In this document: positions 23,801-37,354 of the stretch, one piece after another
Position numbering within the stretch: the first letter of the stretch is position 1
Layout of the letters: each line of letters opens with the position of its first letter
Source of the DNA: Amphiduros pacificus
Lineage: Eukaryota > Annelida > Polychaeta > Phyllodocida > Hesionidae
Reading direction: 5' to 3'
DNA length: 64,000 nucleotides
NCBI GenBank assembly: GCA_949316495.1
Contig: OX439003.1
Location: 24,552,295 to 24,616,294 of the forward strand
Made by a program: the position numbers and the translations under genes
The notes under the pieces: model-generated
The model's database searches: none
Seen by the model: only the letters and a program-made list of their open reading frames with translations
What the model was told of the DNA's origin: nothing

Positions 23801-25620
23801 TGAGATATGTTATATATCTGTGTTAAATGATATCATAATGTGAGAATTAGAATACCTTTGTATGCATGCTTGTTGGGGTTTATGTTTCATATCTCAGTGA
23901 TTACCTGCAACAGAATATTATCATGAACATCATATTTAATTATGCATTTTTGTATTGTTAACTTACTAAATATGTCAGAATTGATGTAAGCATGCAGAAT
24001 TTAATGTTAACTGTTTATCACTTAAACACTTTGAAGACAGAAATAACATTTGATATTTCAAAACAGATCTGAAATTGTTACATTGTTGTATTACAGGCTG
24101 TTTCAAGACCTGAAAAATTGTTTAATAATGAATGGATCAAGTTTGAAATTGATAAAAGAAGAGTTTATGTGTGATCCACAAGTGGTAGTCTAGTCAATCA
24201 AGTGTATTCTTGATAAAGAGTTTATTGTGGATTAATGCTGCTGGCAAAGTGAAGTCAAGAGGAGTCTCAGATAGAATCTTTGTTAAATGGGTCTGGCTGA
24301 ACTTGTCCAATTGGAGAAAAATGTATACAAGATTATCAAACTTCTAGGAAGCTGCATGTAAGAATGAATTGGTGGGTATTTCTAAATTCTATGATGGCTA
24401 TTGTGGCCCTGCCAAAAAGTTTAAAATGAAATTGTAGGTGACTGCAGGTGACTTACTTTGTAATTGAATTTGCAATCCTGGGATTTAGTAACACCCAGCA
24501 TCATATTTTAAAGGCAACCAGTTAGTAATTATGAGAGCCACATACAAACATTAAACTTGGTCTTAAGTCTGTGATTTTACTCATAGTTTTTTATTTGGAG
24601 AAATTCCTTCTTTTACAATGTTGTCAAAAACCAGGAGGAATATCCTTTCCTCATTAAACTCTACCTTTATATCCCAACAAGGCATGCCAGTCATCCTAAG
24701 TGCAGTTTGGTGTAAATAGAGGTAGCCAGAATCCATGGATCCTTGTAGTTGCTTTTTAGTTTGTATAAAAAATATACAGGTCACCCATTTGAAAGGATGA
24801 ACATATCTGCTCATCCTTTTTAATGATATTTTTACATGGAGAAATTTATTGGTCTACCTCATTTCTTTGAAATTATATAAAAAATGGCTGACACAAAGAA
24901 AAAGGACAATTGAAAAGACTGAGATTTTGGACAAAAAAAACAATATATATTTCAAATGTATGCATTTTCAGTGCCCATGATGTTGAGCTTGTATTCTTCA
25001 ACATCTTCAATAAAATACAGTAATGTATTAAATGGTTTATTTGCAATATATTGCTGTTGATTTTTACAGGCAAATTTCCAAGTTACATTTTATACTGCCT
25101 GTTTGTATGTCTTGATAATCACTATCATTAAAAAGGAAAGGAAAGCCCCCCATAGAGCAACTGGTGATAATGCTGCCTTAATCCTTACTTAGTCTGGTCA
25201 GCATAATACCTCATATATAGATATGTCAACTGAAAACCTGAGCAACAAAGCCTTATTCAAAATGCAATTATCACAATTTGTATTTACCAAGTAGTTTTTA
25301 ATCATTATGATGCAAACAATCTTTATGAAACAAAAGCTTTTATTTTGACATTTTTAAAAAATTGTTTTTTTTAAGAGTAACCTTTGATAATGTAGGATAT
25401 TGTGATATATGGTTTGTGTTATTAGCTTGTGGTGAACATTGTGGTGAATATTGTATACTTGTGATATTGTTAATGTTTTATGTCAGACAGTAGAACAAAT
25501 TATGCTTAGTGTGATATATATTGTGTAAACTAGCCAGAGACTTAGCATCATTACCAGCTGCTGTTTGTGCTTTAAAATCAGTTGTAACAAGTGGTGATTT
25601 AAAAGAAAATCAAACTCGTT
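23801..25620. other. Region downstream of the ankyrin-SOCS gene
   Basis: AT-rich and without recognisable coding sequence. An AATAAA at 25009-25014 could serve a long 3' UTR of the upstream gene, but the duplicated segment at 23559-23800 lies between, so this is weak. Confidence 0.35.
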
Positions 25621-25629
25621 AAAGATTCA

Positions 25630-26215
25630 CAAATTGTTGTCCCCTACTACTGGCACCTCACTCTGATACTGGTGTTGTCCTCTCCTACTGGTACCTCACT
25701 CTGATACTGGTGTTGTCCTCTACTACTGGCACCTCACTCTGATACTGTTGTTGTCCTCTACTACTGGTACCCCACTTTGATAATGTGTCACCCTCTACTA
25801 CTGGCACCCCACTCTGTTCATGGTGTTGTCCTCTACTACTGGCACCTCACTCTGATACTGGTGTTGTCCTCTACCACTGGTACCCCACTCTGATACTGGT
25901 GTTGTCCTCTATTACTGGTACCCCACTCTGATACTGGTGTTGTCCTCTACTACTGGCACCCCACTCAGATACTGGTGTTGTCCTCTACTACTGGTACCCC
26001 ACTCTGATACTGGTGTTGTCCTCTATTACTGGTACCCCACTCTGATACTGGTGTTGTCCTCAACCGCTGGTACCCCACTCTGATACTGGTGTTGTCCTCT
26101 ATTACTATTACCTCACTCTGATACTGGTGTTGTCCTCTACCACTGGTACCCCACTCTGTTAATGGTGTTGTCCTCTACTACTGGCACCCCACTCTGATAC
26201 TGGTTTATCCACTCT
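25630..26215. repeat. Minisatellite of a 39-bp unit
   Basis: About fourteen to fifteen copies of a unit made of CTGGTGTTGTCCTCTACTAC and TGGYACCCCACTCTGATA. Copies differ at few positions (CACCTC/TACCCC, CTACTAC/CTATTAC). Confidence 0.93.
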
Positions 26216-28345
26216 TTTACTGGTCTCCTATTCCTGATATTGATACCATGTCTCAGCAGTGAAGTAGGATTGCAGTAATTCTATATAGCGCCATTTGTCA
26301 TTTAGAGTGTTTCTTTTTTTTTTCAACATTTTAATGTGGTGAAATATGTGTTTGTCCGTCAACATAAAGTGAAGATATATGATATAGTGAAAAGTAAATT
26401 TTCAATTACTTTTATTTTAAAGAATCAAGTTTTGATCTTATATGCAGTAAAAGCTTTGCTGTTTGTTTTTCATCCTTTTATTATATGAATATTTAAGTCA
26501 GAAATAACTTCTCTATTTGCAATTCACATTCAAGTCAATGGTTATTTGAAGAAGGGAATCAAATTGTTATATCATTTATTTCGAGCTATGTATAGTATGC
26601 TCAAAGGATGGAAGTAAAGATAATAAGCTTGATCTGAACAAAATGTGTTGCAGGGAAATATCTGCCACATTCTACTGATAGAAAGCAAATATGATACAAG
26701 ATATGAAAATTACTTCTCATTTGACATAGAGGACTTGTGGGGTATTGGGAATGGTGCAATTATATTTGATTATTCAGTCAAGAAGACATTGAATTTATGT
26801 ATTTAAATGAGTCATTGAGAAGGAATTTGAACATAGATACCTGATCAATTGAAAAGTAAATTTTTCGTTTATAAATTTGAATGTATTGATATTTAAGGTT
26901 AGATATCTATTTCAGCTAAATTCTTTGTTTCAATAATTTTTTTATGTTTTCTCATCAATATAGAACCACTTATCACTCTGAAAACAAGCAGTGATTTAAT
27001 ATTTTTTAGAATTTAAAAAACAAAATATTCTTTTGCACTTCCTATGATATCATCATGTTTATATCTATAAGTGTGTGTTTGATGTTATATATTGTGAAAG
27101 TAACTCTCAGCACGCAGTCTTCTTGATGTATTTCATATTGCTATAGAATTTTGATGTTATTAAATATTGTTCTTTGTTGGTCTGTTAATATTTAGCAGCT
27201 AATGTAATTATAGAGCAGCAAATCAAATTCTGGATGACTTCTTTAAAGAAAATTGTAAGGAACAATGAAGCGATGCTATATGGCCATTCAGAAATTTGAA
27301 GAAGAGGAGGAATTTGATGAGCCACCCTATAGATAAATATCTGGTGAATGTGTGTGAAATTACAGCAATACTGTTATAAAAATTGTAAAATTTGGCATGG
27401 TTTATTATTGTTGATATGTAATACTTTCGAAGTTTTCAGATAAAGTTTGATGTTAGATCAATAACTAGATAACTAGAAATATTGATTTAAATTGTTAACT
27501 TGTATTGTTAGGATAACTAGCTGTGGTTTTCTGTGCTTTTCAGGTCTTAAATAACTTATATAAAATATTTGTGGCAAGGCTTTCACATTTCATGTGGTAT
27601 ACATCATGGTCAAATTGTGCTTATAAGCAAACCTCTTTTACACAATATATTCAATATTTACAAAAACTAAAAAGTTATGTTACAAAAGAGAGCAAATATA
27701 TTTTTAATGAATACAGTGCTGAGAACTTATTTGTATGGAAAACATTATTCTAATCATTTTATGAGGAAATACTATATTGCAGACAAAACTTTAAACCTGA
27801 ATGAGCCCTGACATTATGAAAATATATTTACCATTGTTATGTTTGATTGTTATACATAGATCATCCCTCAACTAATGTCAAGATTGGCTCTTGTCTTTTG
27901 ACAAGAAGGTATACAGAAAATCACAAATGGATTATCAATGTATTGAAAAAATAGAAAATTGTTATTATTATAGAAGTGGTGATGTTGTATTTTGAGTGTT
28001 AGTAGCAATGCAATATTTCTGGTTTGACATTGTGATTGTTGATTTGGTACCCTATAGTTAATCCTTGATAGGTGTATTTATCATATTGCAGTTATGTATT
28101 TGTTAATTGTTGGTCAGTTGTCACTTTTCCTGTTACTATGAACCTGTTGTTTGTCAATAAATTATAAGGAATTGAATGCTTGATCTTTGAGAGTTATATT
28201 TCAGGAAAATGGAACATTTTCCTCCGCAAGTATCAATTAAATAACATAGTTTTTTAAGTTAACTTCAAATTAGTCTTGAATAATGAAGACAGAAAAACAT
28301 ATTCTTGAAGAGGATGTTCATGTTTACACAGGTTTGTACAGTGCT
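26216..28345. other. AT-rich stretch, nothing recognised
   Basis: I see no gene, SINE, inverted repeat or tandem array here. Short ORFs, including the 76-codon one at 27523, have no family resemblance. Confidence 0.4.
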
Positions 28346-28348
28346 GCC

Positions 28349-28425
28349 AGGGGATGGCATGTGATTCGGTAAGACACCTGTCTCCCATGCTATAGGCCCA
28401 GGGTTCGAATCCAGGTTGGGACAAG
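28349..28425 (+). repeat. tRNA-like relic (probable SINE head)
   Basis: An A-box-like stretch (GGCATGTGATTCGGTAAGAC) and a B-box match (GGTTCGAATCC) stand at tRNA-like spacing, and the anticodon arm can pair (CCTGT with ATAGG). The ends do not form an acceptor stem, the T stem is mispaired and the anticodon loop is too long. It is not a working tRNA and looks like a tRNA-derived repeat fragment unrelated to the SINE at 14171. Confidence 0.55.
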
Positions 28426-28439
28426 CACTTTTTTCATAC

Positions 28440-28830
28440 TGAAGATGAAATCTTCACTTTGGAAATTTATTTGAGCGATATGCATGACAGAACATATAGA
28501 ACTGAATTGTTTCTTTTCCTAAGCAGAAAATATAAAGCATTATGATTTTATGCAGAAAACAAGGATGAAATCTTCAAATCGTGGTTTTATTTGAGTGATA
28601 TGTAATTCAGAACATAGATTTGATTTTTTTTCAAATTTAAAAAAAATGAAAAATAATGACTAGAGAAAGCAAAGATGAAATCTTCAGAATGGATTCTATT
28701 TAAGTGACATGCATGTCTCAGAACACAGAACTGAATTCCTTTCGCAATGTAGAAAAAAAATAATTTCAAGCAGAAAACAAAGATGAAACCTTCATATTGG
28801 GGCATGTTGGCAATATAGTAAGTCAGAACA
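28440..28830. repeat. Diverged tandem repeat, unit about 115 bp
   Basis: Four degraded copies of a module with GATGAAATCTTCA, TTATTTGAGTGATATGCATG, CAGAACATAGAACTGAATT and GCAGAAAACAAAGATGAAA. It directly follows the tRNA-like relic. Confidence 0.7.
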
Positions 28831-29353
28831 TATTCCAGAGATTTCTTCCACACACACAGCAGTCATAAAGTATACATTCTTTTTTATACCCTTCTATCAT
28901 TTGATGTTTTCATGAACTTTGCAATGACCTTATGGGTTTTGATTTAATCAATGATGCATTCTTTTGTTTCATTTATTTTTAGGTCTGACCTCTGAGTATA
29001 ATAAAACTCCAAGGTCTGACAGAGCGCATCCGATAAATTTAGTCATAATTGTACTTTTTCATTTGATATTTGATATTTAATATTTGACATCTTCTTTAAA
29101 AGATGTCATGAAGTATATACCAGAATACATATCCTGTCAATAAAAGATATATCTTTTTGTGACAAGTAAATTGTAATTAGAACGAATTAAAGCCTTTTCT
29201 GCGTTGTGGCACTGTCAAATCAATTATATTACATATTTCAATGGAAAAGACCCATATATATATATATATATATATATAGTCCAAAGTAAAAAGGTAGTTG
29301 TATACAGTGTTATGGTGATAAAAGTAATCCAACAAAGTCCGTGGTGACAAAGA

Positions 29354-29411
29354 GTTAAAACCTTTTATTGCGACATGTTTCAGTCCTTCAAGGGACTTCT
29401 TCAGGCTTAAC
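29354..29411 (-). ncRNA. Type I hammerhead ribozyme motif (Penelope-like/retrozyme type)
   Basis: Read on the minus strand: CTGAAGA (29398-29404, fits CUGANGA), then hairpin stem II AGTCC-CTTGAA-GGACT (29382-29397), then GAAA (29378-29381), a minimal stem III A-C/G-U around AU, and the cleavage triplet GUC with the cut expected between 29372 and 29371. Stem I can form from GC/GC next to the core plus GTTAA (29407-29411) with TTAAC (29354-29358). Very short stem III is what is known for hammerheads of Penelope-like retroelements and animal retrozymes. All core residues needed for catalysis are present. It sits between two (TA)n tracts, and no reverse transcriptase is seen. Confidence 0.75.
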
Positions 29412-29430
29412 TAACAAACCATTGAAAGTG

Positions 29431-29571
<141 letters not shown>

Positions 29572-29644
29572 ATGCTCACTTGGGTTTCACAAGTTGGCTT
29601 ATCTGCTAAACAGAGGTTTACAATCAACTACCTCTGTTTAGTAG

Positions 29645-30925
29645 AGAACAGGTTGACGAACCTTCCACCAACTTATTTATTATTTTATGGGAAATGTACA
29701 GTCAAATTAGAAAGCTATTACCAAATTCATAATTATAAATTGTTTTGACCGCAGTTAAAATGCCATATAAGTTTGTTACTTGTGTATTCTAAACATGAAC
29801 TTCTTTCTAAAACATTTCATTTGGCTTTCTTGTCGTTATATATATCGCTGACAAATATCAATTAAAAATATCATTTTTTCATATATCCAGGAAAACCAGG
29901 GAATCCTGTCTGTACTTTGGAATTTGATATCGTCATGATTTGTTCGCATTAATGTCAGCTCTTTGAGCCAAATCTGATACAAGTGTAGGCTAAAATAAGC
30001 TTTGAAAAGATTTGTTTTCGCTTTGATAAAAACTAATTTCAAAGTTACGCCAACATTATCGAGTGACGACCGGTGTCGAGTGTGTTCATTAAGAGTTTCG
30101 GAAATATTAAATAAACAATTAATTCACTGTGCATGATTCCCTGATCCAAACACTTGCCAAATTGGACATAACACACATGGAATTGGTGTATTTGTACCCA
30201 ATACGTGATTTTGGATTCCAGGTTTCATCATTATTTGCGAATAACACCTAAATATTCATCTGAAAACCTCCCAGCCGCCTTTACTTAAACCTGGAATCAC
30301 TGCCAGATTGATTTGCAAATGTTACTATATACCTCTGAAAATATGAAACATCGCCTGATTATATTCAGGTTTGACATTGGTGGTGGAAATTTATACCATT
30401 CATCAACTGCATGCATAGTGCTTTGAACATATTCTTAAACCTTCCTGGTTGCAAATCTTGGTATAATACCTATACATATAATCGGGACTGTCTGTCTGAT
30501 GAACTGATCTCTGACATAAAAAGCCAAGTGAGGAATGTAAAATGTACACGATATAATTATATTCTGCACTCTGTTTTTACTATTTATTTGACTGGTTCAA
30601 TTTGTAATTTGAATAAAATGGATCAAGTATATTTCTAAAGAAAATTGTCTCGAAGAATTAAATATCATTCATATGAACACAAATTTCTTCATTTCGAAAA
30701 AAAAAACTATTTGTGTGACAAAATTGGTTGCAGCGTGTCTATTAATATTTCGTGTTTTGTTAATCTATTATGATAAGGGAAAGAAAATGAAAATAATTAC
30801 AAGCATTTACTTCACATACAGATATTATATCCAAAATAATTATTTTTCTCTTTAGATCAGTTTTGTGATTACTGAATATGAGATATGTAATTTAGATATG
30901 TAGCAATACTATTGCGCATCATATT
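29645..30925. other. AT-rich stretch, nothing recognised
   Basis: No coding sequence or repeat I can name. Confidence 0.35.
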
Positions 30926-30929
30926 CCTA

Positions 30930-31321
<392 letters not shown>

Positions 31322-31782
31322 ACACCTGACTTTGCAGGTGGAACAATGGATTAAGGAAGAGTTGTGGGATATTAAAAGTTCAATGAGGAAGGGCGGCCAG
31401 TGCATTCGCACCTACTATGTTACCTGAAAAATCGTTTGTAATACCTATAGCCAAGCCATGAAAGCACTAAAACACGGTGACACTGGGTTGGTCGAATATT
31501 GCACCAAAACCTCTTATGGGCCGACTTTGGAGTTTTTCTTTTAGACAATTTGTAAAATATTTTGCGGCCACAGGATTTCATGTTTGCCAAGGAGAGGTAC
31601 AGCTTCAAATGAACAAAATGCTTTCAACAATTGGAAGTCTGCAGACCTTGAAAATTATGTTTAATGTTATTCTATAGTTATATCTGATGTTATTCTGTAT
31701 CAAATAAGCAGTCAAAACTCTACATAACATTATTATCTTTGTCCAATTGTGGTTACAAAATAGATATTAAAACCCCAAGTTA

Positions 31783-31786
<4 letters not shown>

Positions 31787-31848
<62 letters not shown>
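31787..31848. repeat. (TA)n microsatellite
   Basis: Short TA run upstream of duplicated segment copy 2, with about 30 bp of unique sequence between. Confidence 0.95.
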
Positions 31849-31852
<4 letters not shown>

Positions 31853-31876
31853 TATATAAACTTTTGAGTTCAGACT

Positions 31877-32117
31877 TTGCCAAATATTTCCTGGAAAGAT
31901 TGAGATAAATCATGGGAATGGCTAATTTGATATCTTTTGTGAATGACACAGTATATTAAAGCTGATATTAAGTTTTTACATTTTTGTTAATCAACCACAA
32001 CACAAAATATTATGCAAAGAACAGAAAAACTGTTATAAGCAAAATGATACATTTCTTAGACACATATAGTCCTGAAATAGAACGTTGTTGAACTATTCCA
32101 AAATGTTAATTACTCAT
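31877..32117. repeat. Recently duplicated segment, copy 2
   Basis: Partner of 23559-23800, about 98 percent identical by eye and in the same orientation. It is followed by a short (TG)n run. Confidence 0.93.
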
Positions 32118-32139
32118 GTATGTGTGTGTGTGTGTGCGT

Positions 32140-34945
32140 TACCCAAATGATATGACGAATAAACCACCAAAATATTGTACAATTTGGGAATTTGAAATGG
32201 CAACTTGGCCTGTACATCTGCTCGATGAGATCATCTTTATTACCATACATGCGTTACATAGCCACTTAATGTAGAATGAGTGAGAGCGTATAAAGGTAGA
32301 CATTTATGCATATCTTCCTGTGTCACAATAGGTATTTCAGCCACATTATTTACTTGATATCTCTGCTTTCATGGTTTCCAATCACCGACACTGGCACCAT
32401 TATATCATCTTCTGTAACATGCCTCGTGTGCACTGTTGGTGCCATTCACGGCGGTCAATTATGAGGAAGTACGTTATCTTACAACTGCCACGATATGTTG
32501 ATCATGTTCATAATGAAACCAAACGTGGAGACAATGCTTCCTGTGTTACCTGACCACGCTAAACTAGGCCCTACCATGCTTGTCTTCTTCGCCTCGTTCT
32601 TGGAATATTTCAAAAAATCTTTCCTGTTATGCCACCATAGTCATAGTGCTTTGTATCTGTTACTAAGTGAAGTTACAACATTAAGAGAGCAACATAAGAT
32701 GCATGTCCAGAAAGGTCTGTGATATTGTTGTAGTTGGGTTCCATCAACATTTTTCTATCCATTTATATACCTGCATGTGATGTGCAACCATTTTGGATAC
32801 AGTATTAAGCAAATTATCATCACACCAACATCATGATACCCAGCTAATAATTCAACGTTTTTTTCTACTTTGTGAGGACGTTGTGTTTTGGTGCTGAGCA
32901 CATTGTAATATACCGTTGTGTGGATGTAGATTTGTGAACGCCAGATAACGTTGTGAGCACGTTGTTGTACAACGTTGTGAGCACGTGCTCAGCACGTTTT
33001 TCTACGTTGTGAGCACATCCTTAGTATGCTGTGAGGATGTTGTATGACATTATGTTTTGAACATGTTGTGATAAAATGATGCAAGCATATGCTAAGCATA
33101 TTGCAAGCACGTGACACTCAACATGTATCTTTCCTTCATGATCTGAGGTATATTTTCATAAACCTTGCGATATTGATGAATTTGTAAGATGGTTGTCCGC
33201 TTGTGCTCAAATTGAGTTTAAAATGTATTTATTGGAAGATTCGTGTATTTTATATACCATAATATCTTGTTTTCAAATTTAATCTTAATTTGTTATTATT
33301 TTTTATTAAGTTATATATCCTTTCATTAATTTTAAAATCTCAATTTTCCTTTGTTTATTTATGTTGATGTGTTATTATCCGAATCCCAATGGATAGTATC
33401 AGTGTTAACCAGGGCTACATTTGTCACTGGTGAGTATCACCACAACACATTAAATGTTCGGCCCTTAAGATATTGTGATGCAATATTCGATAAACATACA
33501 ACCAGCAAGTTTGTTTTGTGTTGTCACAGCTTGGATACATCTTGGAGTAAATGAATGCGCATGCATTCGCCGCTATACCCTATTCAAAGCTTAAGTCGGG
33601 TAAATCCTTTTATGGAAAAAAACATCATATTCTACGTGTGTAAAGCCTTTATGGAATGGAATTTTACTGCCATGTTTTCACTTTATTTTTGTAATATTAG
33701 TGGTTGTTAAAAACAAATAATGAATTACAAATCTCTTCCTGAAATTTTAATGTTAGAAACTGCATTTTGTTTCGCATATTATCAAAACACAATTTCAGAG
33801 CAGTAATTGGTCTTAGAAATATGCTTAGAAATTAGCCAACTTGACAGTATTTCTTTCTTTCTTTTTTTTTCTCCACGAAACCTGAACAAATGAAGCTTCA
33901 TGACTGATACTTTCATGGAAAGCCGAGTGGGATGGTTGCAAATGTATATGCAGTACAGAAGGCAATATAATGTCTTATTTCAAATTATACACTAGCATAT
34001 AAGCACAGTTTCTAACTTGAGTCATCATATCGGACTTCTCAGTATAAAGGTATCAATAATATACCGGGCAGTAACCAAAATACAGTGCATACAGACTTAT
34101 AAATATCTAGTTTACATTAATCCTGAATATAAAAAAGCCTACTCTTAACTGAAATATGGCATTTTTCTCACACACGAATTATACTTGCATTTGAATATAA
34201 TTCATTGGGAAAATGAATCACATGGTAAATGCCACTTAACGTATTATTGATAGAAATGGGTCTCACAATGTAGGAAACTGCAAGTTGCAGATGCATGTAT
34301 GTGACATTAATCAAGGTTGAGTACACAACTGTATGCCTACAGTTTAGGTGCATACATCTCTTAGTGAAATATTCATAGACGTACCTAGATTTTGCCTAAA
34401 TGATACTAAACCCAGTTGTTTAGATATTACTAAGGGAAACCTTTTGTTTTTTTACTCTTGTCTCATTACATTCTCTCGGCAGCATACATGTTAGTGAATG
34501 TTAGTGTTTTGACATTTACAAATTTTGCTTAACTCTTTGCATTCAATAGTTTTGATTTCCGCTTCCCTTTACAAACCCTCAGGATTAATAAGGTTTGGTA
34601 ACAGTCAAAACATGCCTCTGAAGTCACTAAAAAGGTGTGGTTTATCCTTGGGTGTCTCTCCAGGGATATAATATTGATGACTGACTGTCTGCTGCTCATG
34701 CCTCAGACCATAGAATACATTCTCTCTCAATCTCATTTTCAAAATTGCATTTATTTTAATTACTGTCATTCAATATCGACCGGAAATGGAATGTAGCCAT
34801 CGATTATCTTTGCAATATTATATTTCAAATATTCATGTAGGGTTTATGCTTTAAAGTCTTGCTTGCTCAGAAATGCTACCCTATGCTTACTCAATTTAAG
34901 AATGGCAGTCCGCAATACTTTGTTTGTGAAATATATTGTTCTTTT
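32140..34945. other. Non-coding stretch with short GTTGTGAGCACG repeats
   Basis: At about 32870-33110 the words ACGTTGTGAGCACGT, GTGAGGACGTTGTG and GTGCTCAGCACG recur irregularly, including a near-palindrome around 32980. Otherwise AT-rich with no gene recognised. Confidence 0.4.
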
Positions 34946-34954
34946 TAATGATAC

Positions 34955-35325
34955 AGGGAGTGTGTGAATGACAGAGGGAGTGTGGGAATGACAGAGGGAG
35001 TGTGGGAATGATACAGGAGCTGTAAGAATGATACAGGGAGTGTGGGAATGATACAGGGAGTATCGGAATGATACAGGGAGTATGAGAATGATACAGGGAG
35101 TGTGGGAATGTCACAGGGAGTGTGGGAATGACACAGGGAGTATGGGAATGACCCAGGGGGTATGGGAATGGTACAGAGAGTGTGTGAATGGCACAGGGAG
35201 TGTGGGAATGACACAGGGAGTGTGGAAATGGTACAGGGAGTGTGGGAATGATACAGGTGGTATGGGAATGGTACAGGGGGTGTGGGTGTGACACATTGAG
35301 TGTGGGTGTGGCACAGGGAGTGCAT
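34955..35325. repeat. Tandem array of a 20-bp unit
   Basis: About eighteen copies of GATACAGGGAGTGTGGGAAT with variants (GACAGAGGG, GACACAGGG, GGTACAGGG). Open frames on both strands are translations of the array. It ends about 45 bp before a TATA-like element. Confidence 0.95.
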
Positions 35326-35371
35326 GTATGTATGTGTGTGTATGTGTATGTGGCTGTGGGTACTCACACAC

Positions 35372-35382
35372 ATATATATAAT
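35372..35382 (+). promoter_or_regulatory. Candidate TATA box for the peptide gene at 43875
   Basis: ATATATATAAT, followed 20-30 bp downstream by a short exon-like segment with a consensus donor. This is inferred from spacing only; a stretch of (TA)n could mimic it. Confidence 0.4.
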
Positions 35383-35399
35383 ACCACCACATCCTCCAT

Positions 35400-35455
35400 G
35401 ACAGTCATCTCTTCACTTCTCCCGCGCCTTGCTGCTTCTCAAACAACTCAATCAG
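35400..35455 (+). other. Candidate non-coding first exon of the peptide gene
   Basis: A C/T-rich segment (CCCGCGCCTTGCTGCTTCTC) ends ATCAG|GTAAGTGA, a perfect donor. The coding exon at 43871 begins at a strong acceptor and needs an upstream exon. If joined, the intron would be 8.4 kb. An ATG at 35398, if transcribed, would open a short upstream reading frame that stops at a TGA overlapping the main ATG. Confidence 0.4.
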
Positions 35456-36774
35456 GTAAGTGACATATATGATTTTAGATTTAGTTGGAATAACGTTTTA
35501 TTTTATAAACAAGGCATAAAAGGCCATGTTGCTTATAGAATTGCAATAAGGTTTGTATGGAATGGGCACAAGCACATTTGTTAAAAATGGTTTGAATTTA
35601 CTTGGTATTTGATTACATTTCAAAACAATATTAATATAACAATAACAAGTTTATTTAGTATTCAAAACTATGTTTTATCAAATAATTTTGTTTAAAAAAG
35701 TATGTGTTGTCACAGATATTTTCTCAATGATAAATATTTGATATTTAAGTGACATTTCGCCGTTATGAAATAATAACCAGAACACAGATATCACAATTAT
35801 CAAATTCATGCAGTTTTCAAGCCATAAGCCATCTGCAAACCAAATGATAAGGTTAAGTTTGATCTCAGCCGTGTGTCTTATGTAGTACAGTATAACACTA
35901 AGGATAATTGTTTTTGAATTGATCAAGCAATTTTGACACTATATTAGCCTTTCATAACCCCTTTGTATCAAGCTAACCAGACCGAGGGGAAGTATTGGGT
36001 GAGGATCGTGCATATTCTCGCTTTCCTTTTAGTATTCAGAACCCAATCTTTGAATTGGTTAAATCGTTGCGTCAAGTAGCGCACCAAAGGCTAATTCTGT
36101 TTTTCATGGAAGACACCTTCCGATAAGATTCATTATTGGGTCAGATAAACAGACAGAATCCCACATAAGAAACAGAGAGACAGATACGAGAACACGAGAG
36201 ACCCATGCCCCGCCATCAAAGGTATCGTTGCCCATCATTCAGATCATCTGGTTTTGCAATGAGGCAGTATATATCCAATTAGAAAAAAAATATTCATAAA
36301 TGTAATAAGGGCTCTAAAAACAGTATATAATTCGGAAATTATGCATTCTTATATTCAAGATAAGCCCATATTGCCAACATTTGTACTTTACTGACCCAAA
36401 AGAAGAAATATGATGATACGTATTGCTGTGGAAAAATATCCAGATTGACAGTATCTTATCACGGGAAAAATACTGATATTTCTTTTCTCCACGCTCCCTA
36501 AACAATTATAATGGTTTATTCAATATATTACACAATTGAGGGTGTCTACGCCTTTTTTCAAATTCAAAGAAAGAAGCATTTACATTAGCAACCCTTGCAT
36601 AATAACAACCCGAATAAGGTCTCTTAAATGAGTGGCACTATATGAAGGCAATGTGGGTTTGACACAATTTGACCAGATGAAGTGTCACATTATAATCAAG
36701 TATATTGGCAAATGAAGTGTCATTTTAAAAAGGCAAGCGGGGTTCCAACAAATTAACGGAATGAGCAAGTCGAG

Positions 36775-37345
36775 TATCACACTATAAAGGCAAGTAAGGT
36801 ATCAAAGAATAAAGGCAAGTTGAGTGTCGCACAAAAAGAGCAAGTCAGGTATCACACAATAAAGGCAAGCTGTGTGTCGCACAAAAAGAGCAAGTCAGGT
36901 ATCACACAATAAAGGCAAGCTGTGTGTCACACAAAAAGAGCATGGCTGGTATCAAATAACAAAGACAAGCTGTGTGTCGCACAAAAAGAGCAAGTCAGAT
37001 ATTAAAGAACAAAGGCAAGTTGAGTGTCGCACAAAAAGGGCATGTCAGATATCGCACAATAAAGGCAAGCTGTGTGTCACACAAAAAGAGCATGTCAGAT
37101 ATCGCACAATAAAGGCAAGCTGTGTGTCACACAAAAAGAGCAAGTCAGATATTAAAGAACAAAGGCAAGTTGAGTGTCGCACAAAAAGGGCATGTCAGAT
37201 ATCGCACAATAAAGGCAAGCTGTGTGTCACACAAAAAGAGCATGTCAGATATCGCACAATAAAGGCAAGCTGTGTGAAACATCAAACAACAAAGGCGAGC
37301 TGTGTGTCACACAAAAAGAGCAAGTCTGGTATCAAACTGTTAAAA
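36775..37345. repeat. 50-bp tandem repeat with 150-bp higher-order unit
   Basis: About eleven copies of a 50-bp unit (GGCAAGCTGTGTGTCGCACA, AAAAGAGCAAGTCAGGTATC, ACACAATAAA). Three unit variants repeat as a block: the 150 bp at 36991-37140 recurs at 37141-37290. The 160-codon ORF across it exists because 150 is a multiple of three. Confidence 0.92.
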
Positions 37346-37354
37346 GCAAGTTGA

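Noticed and set aside
28349-28425. Functional tRNA gene
   Set aside because: A and B boxes are present, but the acceptor and T stems do not pair and the anticodon loop is too long.
34896-35392. His/Pro-rich repetitive ORFs on the minus strand and their plus-strand counterparts
   Set aside because: All frames of a 20-bp tandem array stay open; no evidence of a repetitive secreted protein.
36872-37354. 160-codon ORF with CVTQKEH and CRTKRA repeats
   Set aside because: Produced by a 150-bp higher-order minisatellite; no signal peptide, splice context or codon bias supports a gene.
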